A stretch of DNA of 45,133 bases from Purshia tridentata. Its lineage: Eukaryota; Streptophyta; Magnoliopsida; Rosales; Rosaceae. The translations under genes were made by a program, and so were the position numbers. The DNA lies in the NCBI GenBank assembly GCA_003254885.1, contig QANT01008477.1, positions 1-45,133 of the forward strand, written 5' to 3'. Shown one piece after another: positions 35,866 to 45,133 of the stretch; position 1 is the first letter of the stretch, and each line of letters begins with the position of its first letter. The notes beneath the pieces were generated by a model that was not told the DNA's origin, made no database searches, and worked only from the letters and a program-made list of their open reading frames with translations.

Positions 35866-37850
35866 CTAAGCGAGACGTGAAACAAGAAGTGCAAGAGTTG
35901 CAACTGCCAATCCCAGCAAAGCAAAATGTTCCTTCACAGATTTCCGTGGAGCAGCCATGTTTGGTGCCGGTGCAGGTGAAGGGGCAGCAGGAACTGTAGG
36001 AGCAGCCAATGCAGAAGGAGATGGGGCTGCTGAAGAATTGCGAGGCACATTGATGTCAACCTTCTGGCCGGCTTGGCAATGACCGGGGACGCCACACACG
36101 AAGAAGTGGTGGCCTTTCGTGGTGATCTTTATGGTGTCGTTTCCAGTGCTGAAGCTGTCCAGAGGGACTGACACATTACATGACTTGTACATGGCATGTG
36201 TGACTCGAATTACATTGTGGAATTGAGCATTGTACTCGAACCCTGATCATCCCAACCACAAAAAATGAGAAAAAGAGAACAATGGGATTCTATTTATACC
36301 AAAATATGACATGCATATGAATTTCCCAAAAGTTTCCCAAGAAGCAGATCCTTGCTTTGCAATATCCTATTACTTGTGCAGTTAATATTGTAGCCTAATA
36401 CCAAATATTTATTCTTTTTTTTTTTTCTCATGGAAACAATAACGGATTATGATTATTTGTTGTCCTTGATTTTGCTTCTTTCAATTCTAACAGTACAGTA
36501 TAAATCGGAGGGTTGTAAAACATAGATGTAACCACACCCAGCCAAAAAGTGCTGCGAATCCATTCTAACTTTGGATAATGAATACATAACTGAGATTAAA
36601 AGTCAAATAAAAACAAAAAGAAGATGTAGATCCAAGAATAACACTAGAACAACAGAGTTGCAGATTACCAGTACAATGATAGCACAAAGAAACAAAGAAG
36701 CATGTATAACAGCTTTACACAAAAGCCAAAACCCGAAAAGCATATAACATAGGATCACTCAAAACACAACTAGACCATATATGTGGACATAATACAAAAA
36801 CAAAATATATACACCGTTCCAATTATAAGCAGTCCCAGCAACAGGCCTAACCTCCTTCTGTGTTGGAATTTGCACATGCATGTATAGCTCCTTAGCCACT
36901 TAAACTTTAATTAGAACCATATATGTCCAAAAATCTACATACCCTTCTTCTCTTTTTTTTTTTTACACATTTTTTCTGTTTGTTGGATTGCTTCCTAATT
37001 TAGACTCTTTTAACTATTCTTATTTATTTCTCATCCTCAATTCTTCATCTTAATTTTTTATATACAGGACCACCCTGATCAGATTCTAATACTGCCAAAC
37101 ATTCATAATGGACATTTTAATATCCAATGCAAATGCAGAGGATTAAATCATAAATGTGTAATGTAAGATATAGTGGGGTTGCTTTAATTTGGTCCTTTTC
37201 TACGTGAACTTAAAGCTACAAACATAAGAAAGCACGCGTGCTTAACATGGGTCAGGGTGGAAATTTGAAAGATTGTGTGAGGAAGCATGATCACCATATC
37301 ATCATGACCCCAACCAAGGGTTGGCATTTATAAATTTTAATTGATCATGTGCTCCTCCTCTTCAATACCATAAAGAAACATTTATTCAATGCCAAATTTT
37401 ATATTAGCTGATCATATGATATAACAGTTGATGTTGATTAACAGTCGGCCATAATATGCGATCACTTTAGCATTACTATAGTAATTGGAGCAATAAGAGA
37501 TGAATAAAATCTGGAAAACCAGAATTTTAGTTTTTACATCGGAAATCATATATTGTATTGGTATGATTTACTTGAACATGTGTGTCTGGCCTCTATTAGA
37601 AATGTGATGCATGATGTGTGATACCAATCCTACATTACTCAAAAGAGAGAAACCAAGAAAATGGGCAGAGAATGAACTCACTGATAATGTCACCAACTTG
37701 GAAAGTCTTGGGAGCAGCCCATTGTTTGTAGTCGACATTGCCAATGGTGGTCCATCCAGCAGAGCCTCCAACCTTGTACAGAGCGGCGTGGGACACCTGC
37801 ACCGCCGCCATCATCACCACAGTAAAGACTGATCTCACCACCAAAGCCAT
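35866..37850 (-). CDS. Phytocyanin, stellacyanin-like, GPI-anchored, 181 aa
   Basis: Blue-copper cupredoxin of the plant cell surface. Exon 1 is 37682-37850 (169 nt) and exon 2 is 35866-36242 (377 nt), separated by a 1439-bp intron; the joined frame gives 181 residues. Residues 1-22 are a signal peptide (ending VSHA) and the plastocyanin-like domain spans about 23-123. Copper ligands are His65 (FHNV), Cys106 (FVCG), His111 (PGHC) and probably Gln116 (CQAGQK). Gln instead of Met as axial ligand is the stellacyanin pattern. Cys78 and Cys112 can form the domain disulfide. N-glycosylation sequons are NVS (79), NDT (91) and NSS (125). After the domain comes a Pro/Ala/Ser-rich, arabinogalactan-like stretch (about 126-157) and a hydrophobic C-terminus, as for GPI attachment. 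Likely role is in cell wall or redox; substrate unknown. Exon joining relies on GT-AG sites and the FEYN continuation. Confidence 0.93.
36243..37681 (-). other. Intron of the phytocyanin gene (1.44 kb)
   Basis: The donor GTGAGT and acceptor ATCAG are canonical on the minus strand. The position, after the first third of the cupredoxin domain, is the usual one in phytocyanin genes. Poly-T/A runs are present near 36417 and 36953; no gene or clear mobile element is seen inside. Confidence 0.75.
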
Positions 37851-37956
37851 GGCTACAAACTCTGAGACTGAGACTGAGAGTAGTAGATGGGTTAATTTGT
37901 TTTGGTTGAGCTGTGAATTGTGATGAGGGGCTCAGAAGGGACTCTCCCTCTTGGGC

Positions 37957-37965
37957 ATTTATAAA
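37957..37965 (-). promoter_or_regulatory. Putative TATA box of the phytocyanin gene
   Basis: TTTATAAAT on the minus strand, about 107-115 bases before the start codon at 37850. A purine/pyrimidine-rich leader (CTCAGTCTCAG type) follows. Position and sequence fit a plant TATA box. Confidence 0.55.
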
Positions 37966-40516
37966 GCCTTTGGACTGACCGGGTTGGCAGGTTGTGCTTG
38001 TAGTTGCGGTTGTGGTTTAATTTAAGTAAAACATTAAAGTGAGGCGATTAATTTACGATTAATGTAACTCACTAAATTAAGAAAAATTGATGTCTGATTG
38101 CGGTTAAATGCCGTCAAATGTAAACATGTTGTAGAGAGAAACCTTACCAGCTAGGAGCCTAGGATGACCTTTTTTGTGTTTCTTTATGCTTTATTTGGCT
38201 GGCCATTGCTGGCTTTTGAAGGATGGAGACATCTGTAAGTAGCAATTAAACCATAATATCCGTTCTCTTTTTTCTTTTTAATTTTAATTTTGATTCTTTT
38301 TAAAGTTCTTTTGGGAATTTGGGAGAGTTTGCAAGTTCTTTTCGCTTTTGGGTATTGGTTTGGTTTGGCAGTGCCTTTCGAATTAATATTGGTTGGAGAA
38401 AGGAAATACGTTCTTTGTCTTTCTCTGCTGGGGTGAAGGTTAAAACTCAACCATGGCCATTTGCCAAATGAGTGGCCTTGAGGTTTTGGGAAGGGGGATT
38501 GTATTTTTCTGTTTGGTAAAATAATACAATCACCTTTCAATTTTCTACATTTTAGACCATGTACGTATGACCATTCGATCAATCTTCTATATTCTCTGTC
38601 ACTAGTAAAATAATTTGGGAGTAAAATTCATATATAATATACATAAAATGAATTTTTGGAACTTAATACGTACGTATCAGTTCAACCTTACTTGATTCAA
38701 ATCCGAAATTTATGATTAATTTAACTCGAGTTTGGCTGTATTGATTGGGTTTTGAAAAAAAAAATCTAATTTAAACTAGATTCATGTCTTAAAGGGGAGA
38801 TAATGACATGTTGTCCATCCCTAATGACGTGTTTGTTTCCTAAAATGGGGTTTTTGGATATATCATTCTTCTTCTCATTTCAATGTTTGGAAATTCTATG
38901 AATGATAATCCCAGCTTTTATTCTCATCGTCATAATCCAGAAAGAACTTTCATTTCACTCTTTGATTCGTATAGTAATAAGTATCAAAATTTGTTTAGTT
39001 TTTAATAATAGTCTTATGATCTATTGTATCTATAAAATTATTCTACTTACATTTATTAAGGATACAAATGATATTTTAAATTTATATCAAAGGTAATCAT
39101 GTCATAATAAATGCTTTCCTAGGTATGAGAATAGCAAATCCAAGGACACTCATAGTTTTCACATTTTCTTATTTCATTGGCTTCACATTTTATGATTTTA
39201 TGGTTATTCTCAAAGTGTGAATATCAAACATAGAAATGAAATTTCATATCAATTCTCAAACTCCTGTTCACAGGACACCCACTTGGTGTCTAAGGTGAGT
39301 GCGAAATTATGAGGGCCTCTTTTTGAGCGTTGACCTTAGACAATTCATTGGTACAAATTTTGAGTTTTGATTTTGGTATAATCTTGAGTGAAATCTATAG
39401 CTTACCCTTCTTCATTGAAAGAATAAATACATATCCCTACAGTTTAGATCAATACAAAAAGATGAAGATAACAATGCAAGTAACAGATGGACATGGCACT
39501 TGACTAACCTATCGATCTGAACTGTTTGCTGCATCACTTTTTGATTAGGACTAAGATTGAAGGACGTGAAAGGAAAGAATGTTGGGTTTGTTTGGTTAGC
39601 CAGTGGTGGGGTGCAAAAGGCTCATCTTCAAAACAAAGAGTCAATTTGAGTGTGAGCCATGATTACAGTTTTATATATTTATGTATTTTTGTAGAATACT
39701 TCTCTTCTTATTGGTGAGTGCTATGATGACATTGTCCACCACTATAATTTGACATGCAGTTGAGAGTATTGCTTTGTACATAGGACAAGTGCAACCTTGC
39801 CTCTTACATTTTCTTGTAAGAAGTTGGATGCAGGTGTGAAACCAAACCCATATATTCTTTAACATATAAATTATAATTAAGCATTATCAAGTTTTGATGA
39901 CCAAACTTTTGCTGCAGCAAAAGGGTTTTCTCTACAAAAATCATATAGAGACTTCTGACGTAATTCTTGTCACTATCTACTATTTACTATCTAGTAACAT
40001 CTTATAGATGCTTTGAAGCCCCATCTTTTATCTTCTGGATAGATTTCCCATTTTGATTGAAAAGGTGTACCATATTATATATTTTAGTTTGCAAGTCTGC
40101 CTAGTATTACGGTTGTTGGTCACAATAAGGTGATTAAGATTGTAAAGCTTTTGTATAACTATTGCGACACAAAATTGTCCCGGTCAGTTTTCTCCAATTT
40201 TTTACACCAAATTATGACAGTTGTCAATATGTGCACTATTGCAAAAGAAATTGGTAACTGGGATTCTTAATACAAAATAATTTTGCATATCAGAAACAAA
40301 CAAGTACAAATGAATAGTGATTTTAAGCAAAACAATTTTTTATATGTAATAAACTCCACATACACATAAGGGGAACAAATGCACCCCATAAAGCTTTCCA
40401 ATACATGGCTTTTCCAGTGAACCATAGAAAGTAAATAGGCACTGGAAATATATTATGTTTCTAAATTGATCTACTTACTATTTAGTGTAGACAAAACCCT
40501 GAGGCTTCCCCCAAAT
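37966..40516. other. Intergenic region, phytocyanin promoter side to STP 3' flank
   Basis: About 2.5 kb. A minus-strand frame of 132 codons (38184-38582) has no recognisable domain, a Lys-rich low-complexity part and no conserved start context, so I treat it as chance. The part at 38800-39260 is AT-rich and resembles an old interspersed repeat, without definable ends. Nothing else is supported. Confidence 0.45.
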
Positions 40517-43500
40517 TTACAACTGAGAAGCAGGATCAAATCCATTAGCATGCCCATTTTTCTTTGGGCCATTTCCTTCAATGTGGTAGGCATCATCATC
40601 CATATACCTCTTCCAAAGCCAATGCTGCTTCCACACCCTCTCTGTCATTTCTTCAATTGGGATGTTTTTGGTCTCCGGGAGCAGGAACAACACAAACAAT
40701 GACATAATTAGGACCCAGCCGGAAAAGAAGAGGAAGATGCCAAACTTGAAGTGGCAAAGCATTGAGAGAAAAGCCTGCGCTATAACGAAAGTGAAGAGCA
40801 AGTTGGTACACACAGTCACACTCTGCCCAGCTGAGCGGGTCTCTAATGGGAATGTCTCACTAGGAATCAGCCATCCTAGAGGTCCCCAAGACCATGCAAA
40901 GGCAGATACAAAAGTGCAAACCATAACCACCACAAAGATTGCAAAGCCTTTGTTAAGGTCATCACTGTGGTCCTTAACCTTGATTCCTAGTATTGTGGCT
41001 ATAACCACTTGAGCCAGGAACATCTGAACTCCAGCTTCCAATAATAGCATGCGGCGGCCTACTTTGTCGACTGAGTAGATGGATATAGCAGTGGAGAGAA
41101 CATTGACAGCTCCTGTTATAACAGCCGAGTAGAGAGCAGCGTCATTGCCAAATCCTAATGTGTCAAACAGGACTGGTGCATAAAACATAATGGCATTGAT
41201 GCCAGTACATTGTTGGAAGATCTGCAGCAAAGTTTAAACAAAACAAAGTCAATTAATCAGCATATATGCTGCTAGTACCAATTGCAATGACAATCAGCAA
41301 AGCTTGTTTTCGGCTTCAGATCAACAACAAGGCATTCTGATAATTACTAACCTGCAAGGCTACTGCAATGATTAGTTGGGGCCGATTCCTACGCTTTAAG
41401 AGATTTCTGAAAGGGTGCTGCACTAGTTTAGCCACTCGACTAGCCTCAACAAGTTCCAAGAACTCAGGTTCAACATTATCAATGCCTCGAATCCTTCTAA
41501 GTACAGCTTTTCCTTCTTCCAACCGACCACGCTCTACAAGACTGTTTGGAGTTTCCACCACAAAGAGGGCTCCCAAGGTTAGAAGACCAGCAGGCAAACC
41601 AGCCATACCCAATGAAAGCCTCCAACCCCATCCCCCTGTGATTCTGTTATTTCAAGCCAATTTATCAACAACAGTCAGCAATTAATTCTTTTTTTCTCTG
41701 TATATAGACAGTTAAATGTTCGACACTTTCAGATTCACTAATACAGGGTTCATTTGGGCTGTCCCGTAAATGCAAAAGTTCTAATCTTTTGTACGAAAAT
41801 ATGCATATTCAAATCTATATGCTCCAAGGGAGAACCATTAAGTAGACAGATTCAAGTATTAAACCATTAACTAGAAAGTTTTGGCCACATTAGTAACAAA
41901 CTTTACCATCATCTCATAGAATGATGTATAATTATTCTCAATGTGTACAACCTATGAGATTGATTGAATTCATAAGCAATGAAGTAAACATAAAAGTTGA
42001 CTTATTCTATGGACTTTTGGCTTAATTTCTATTTTCTAATATTCCTATAGAAATTTAGACATCCCAAATGGACACTTGAATGACCTGTAGAAAATGAATA
42101 GCTTGGATTCTTTGATAGTTTTATAATTCTGAAATTGAACCTAGGCATGAAATAGTTTTATAATAAATTTGTGAGTCATCCGAATAAGTATAAAATATGG
42201 GGAAAAAAAGATTAAACAATTTGCAAGCTGAAAAGAAAATCTCTGCACGTCTCTGTTAATTAACACCCAGTATTTGTCCTAAGGTTCCATGTAGAAACTT
42301 CCTGAATAGACCTGTAAACCCCCAAATCAAGACCCTCTCTATCTTTCAAATTGCATAGTTTAATATAATAAACCTTCTCCAAACAAGTATTTATCTATCA
42401 TTTGTTTTACTAGTCTATTAATTCAATAGTCTATTTAATGGGCCAAATTGTTGACTTTGAGTTAAAAGCTGAATATTAAAACCTCAACATTCAAACTTAA
42501 GGGGCACAAGAAAACACCCGTACTGTATTCACACATAGTTTAAACAGAAACGCTGTCTTCCAATTTAAAATATATAGCAACAATAATGAACAGTTCTCTG
42601 GTTTTTTATTATTTTGATACCAATAATTCTTTCAATATTCCGAGATGTACTAGATATGATGTCAAGGAATATGAGCTGTTCCTAAACAATTCTGAGAATA
42701 GACAAACATAAACATAAACAAGTAGGGAGAAGGTGATTAACTTACTTATTAGTGCCGTAATTAACGAGGTTTGCAAACAGAATGCCAATGGTGATATTGA
42801 GCTGGAACAGTATGTTCAGGCCTCCACGTATTCTTGTAGGTGCAATCTCCGAAAGGAACAGTGGCACAGCCTGTAAGTAACATGAAGAATAAATACCAAT
42901 TTAATTAGTCTCTTATATTTGACACTCATCACAGAGTTTAAGATGTTTGGTCTCTTATTTATATCTTAATCTGTTAGCTATATTCATCACAGATTGAGTT
43001 TTCAAATCGATCGTCAATTAATTAAGCTCAAAGATGCGTATTAAACAAGTTACTTGTCACCACACAAAGACAAACCACAGAATCAACGCACTTGGGATGT
43101 GATCATCATCACATGCATTGTGCCTTAAAGGGTGCTTTTTATATTCATCCAGGGCCGACCCTTCTTACGTAGAAGGTTATATTTAATGTCCTAGTAATTA
43201 CAAAGGGATAAGATACACAATCCGGACATGTACACCACACAGTCAAAATGGACTAGCTAGAAAGCAATGGAACAATAAAGGTCCACAGCTTCACGTTATT
43301 TGAATGAGAAATTCAGGGCTCTTTTCAAGACTTTTTGGAAGGGAAATGATTCTAAAAGCAAAGAACTTGCGAAGAAATTAGGTGAGGCAGCCTATATGGA
43401 TAACTCCAAACGTCAAAAGCTAGACTATATGTGATTATATTCAAAGCAGAAAAAACGACCAGGAAAAAGGTGTGGATGATTATATACCTGACAACTTTTT

Positions 43501-44566
43501 ATTTATTCATTTTGAACTCATTTATACCTTATTTATTTACAGACTCACATGCCAGATGCTACATCTATTAGTGATAAAAATTTACGATAATAATTATAAG
43601 CGTCTCCGTCATTATTATTTGAACATAGACATGCCTAGCTTCGCTTGCAATCTAAGTGCTTAGGGACAACAGTGTCCCACAAGATGTCGGTCCATATTTC
43701 CTATGGTATGCCCTCGAAAAATTTAATAAGCGAAAAAGGAATATTTTGGCTAGAGACATCTATAACAAGTTGAGGTACGTGTTTACTCACTAGTAAATGG
43801 TCACCAAAGTCGGTACCTACAAATTGTTATTATCATCCTCCTAATAATAATCCAAACTATAATTGTATATGATAGTAATAGGGATGGACCCAATTAGTAT
43901 ATGGTGTCGGTATTGCAACAGGCAAAGGCCAACCACGCGGTTTTAGCTTACACCACACTTTGTCCACCTCCCTTTGGAAACTCAATCCCCAAGCCAATAA
44001 AATTGTAGTAAGTAATGTTGTCTTACTCAATATCAAAATTCGCAACATCAAAATAAGCCCGGTCTTGAAATTTCTAGGGTTTGGGGTAAACTATAAAACT
44101 GCGACTATCGATTTTCATGTGACGTCTATAAAAATTGTGGGTTTGAATATTTTGGAGTTGGAACAGTGACTCATTTGACTTCTACGTATAAAATACAAAA
44201 TTACGTGCAAATATGGAATTAAAGAAGTAATTAATTAACTAACCTGATTAGCAAAGCCAACTCCACAGCCAAGTGATATCCTGCCGATAATGAGCATGGC
44301 AAGGTCTTGAGCCGCTGCATTGAAAATGGTGCCGGCGATGAAAAACACCCCGGCAATCAACATAGACGGCCTTCGTCCCCAGACTCTGGTGGTGTAGGAG
44401 GCAAAGAAGGTGGCGGTCAACCCAGCCAGGTACAGTGACGATGTGAATAACTGCAGGCCCTGGTTGTCGTACTTGCAGTAATTACTGTCCAATCCCTGCT
44501 CCAGCGTCTTCCTATAAACTACCGGGAAGAACTTCTTCAAGAATGGGGGCATCGATGTAACTCCAC
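40517..44566 (-). CDS. STP13: Sugar/H+ symporter, STP13 type, exons 2-5 (5' exon outside window)
   Basis: Plasma-membrane monosaccharide/proton symporter of the major facilitator superfamily. In transcript order the exons are 44244-44566, 42746-42870, 41352-41643 and 40517-41221, giving about 481 residues; frame closes at every junction. Exon 2 begins inside GGVTSMPPF, so the first ~45-50 residues (first membrane helix) are encoded to the right of the window. Signatures are SNYCKYDNQ (extracellular lid), VWGRRPSM (loop 2-3), [12 protein letters not shown] (loop 6-7), [27 protein letters not shown] (loop 8-9), [17 protein letters not shown] and [11 protein letters not shown]. The lid Cys and the Cys of SMLCHFKFG match the disulfide pair described in STP10. 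The end NGFDPASQL resembles Arabidopsis STP13, a stress- and pathogen-induced hexose importer; a closely related STP is possible. Confidence 0.94.
41644..42745 (-). other. STP intron 3 (1.1 kb)
   Basis: Canonical splice sites (GTAAGT at the 42745 side, AACAG at the 41644 side). AT-rich and non-coding, no repeat recognised. Confidence 0.65.
42871..44243 (-). other. STP intron 2 (1.4 kb)
   Basis: The donor follows FANQ and the acceptor precedes [11 protein letters not shown], a usual STP splice position. Small open frames in it (43472-43663 plus, 43857-44051 minus) have no recognisable features. Confidence 0.65.
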
Positions 44567-44965
44567 CTGCAAGGGTAGAATAGTAAGTTTAGAGATATGA
44601 AAATCAAACCACATGGTGGTTATGGTCAACGGGTGTGATGATGCCTGACGCATTAGTCATGTCTACAAATTAATTCCCACCTTGGCGGAAGCAGAAAAAA
44701 AAAACAGAAAATCTTATTGGCCAATGAGTGGATCAAATTGAGTCTCTTTAATTTCGCCCCAAACTCAACTGAAAAACACTCACGAGCTTGGCATGTATTT
44801 CGAAAATTCAGAAACAAATAATAAATCTTTCAAAAAGCCATTATACAAAAAATTACATATATTTACAAAGAATATTTATTTATTAATTTTTTTTTCTAGT
44901 GCTTTCATTCACCAGTGCACAGTAGAAAACACAAAGAAAAACATAGAGAGTAATATTTGATTATT
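44567..44965 (-). other. Left part of STP intron 1
   Basis: AT-rich sequence after the exon 2 acceptor (CAG at 44567-44569). Exon 1, expected to encode a GLMFGYDVGVSG-type segment, is not found before the window edge. Confidence 0.6.
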
Positions 44966-45133
44966 ATCTTTACTATTATAAAGTTAGGAAACACTTTTAA
45001 TGTTACAAGCTTCACCAAATTTTAAATTTTCATAAATATTTTTCATTCAACTTAATAAATAAGAATATAATTATAAAATTTAAAAATTAAAATAAAAAAC
45101 ACCCATTCCCTTAATAAGTAGAGAGAGTGATAA
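44966..45133 (-). repeat. Dispersed repeat shared with the 9.1-9.2 kb region, cut by window edge
   Basis: The reverse complement of this segment matches about 9064-9235: both contain GTGTTTTTTATTTTAA, then ATTTATTAA.TTGAAT, then AAATTTAAAATTTGGTGAAGC, then a CTTTATAATAGTAA end. It is therefore a member of the same AT-rich mobile-element family, inserted in intron 1 of the STP gene. Confidence 0.65.

Noticed and set aside
38184..38582. 132-codon minus-strand frame upstream of the phytocyanin gene
   Set aside because: No domain, Lys-rich low-complexity end from a poly-T tract, and no splice or promoter context.
38800..39260. Possible old interspersed repeat (starts like GTGTTTGTTTCC)
   Set aside because: No inverted or direct ends could be matched by eye.
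1..45133. CRISPR array, bacterial operons, or a novel gene cluster
   Set aside because: The sequence is a plant nuclear region; repeats are tandem or transposon-like and the genes belong to unrelated pathways.

Overview
The window reads as nuclear DNA of a flowering plant. It is AT-rich, its genes are split by many introns, it carries plant-type repeats, and all five genes belong to plant families. The thaumatin-like proteins resemble the apple/cherry Mal d 2 / Pru av 2 class and every intron-exon structure is of eudicot type, so a rosaceous eudicot is my best guess; this is recalled family resemblance, not a search.

Layout from left to right. (1) 1-8.3 kb: a tandem duplication of about 4.4 kb. 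Each unit carries a two-exon thaumatin-like protein gene on the minus strand and, upstream of it, a decayed Ty1/copia fragment. The first gene is cut by the left edge; the second is complete. (2) 8.3-12.8 kb: repeat-rich, gene-free DNA with AT-rich tandem repeats, one terminal-inverted-repeat element nested in another, and a separate MITE-like element. (3) 13.2-24.1 kb, plus strand: a complete 23-exon peroxisomal long-chain acyl-CoA synthetase (LACS7 type, 697 aa) with both PTS2 and PTS1 signals. A 164-bp tandem duplication lies directly upstream. (4) 26.3-34.2 kb, plus strand: a complete 23-exon CLC-d type chloride channel/transporter (793 aa). (5) 35.9-37.9 kb, minus strand: a two-exon GPI-anchored, stellacyanin-like phytocyanin (181 aa). 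(6) 40.5-44.6 kb and beyond the right edge, minus strand: exons 2-5 of an STP13-type monosaccharide/H+ symporter; exon 1 is outside the window.

I built the exon models by hand from splice sites, reading-frame continuity and remembered family sequence. Frame closes exactly in every complete gene. Three introns (two in LACS7, one in CLC-d) use GC-AG rather than GT-AG borders.

The genes do not form an obvious pathway or operon-like system: defence (TLP), fatty-acid activation (LACS7), endomembrane anion transport (CLC-d), cell-surface cupredoxin and sugar uptake are ordinary neighbours. I did not find a convincing new biological system. The most interesting points are the divergence of the duplicated TLPs, the duplicated LACS7 upstream region, the GC-AG introns and the nested repeats.
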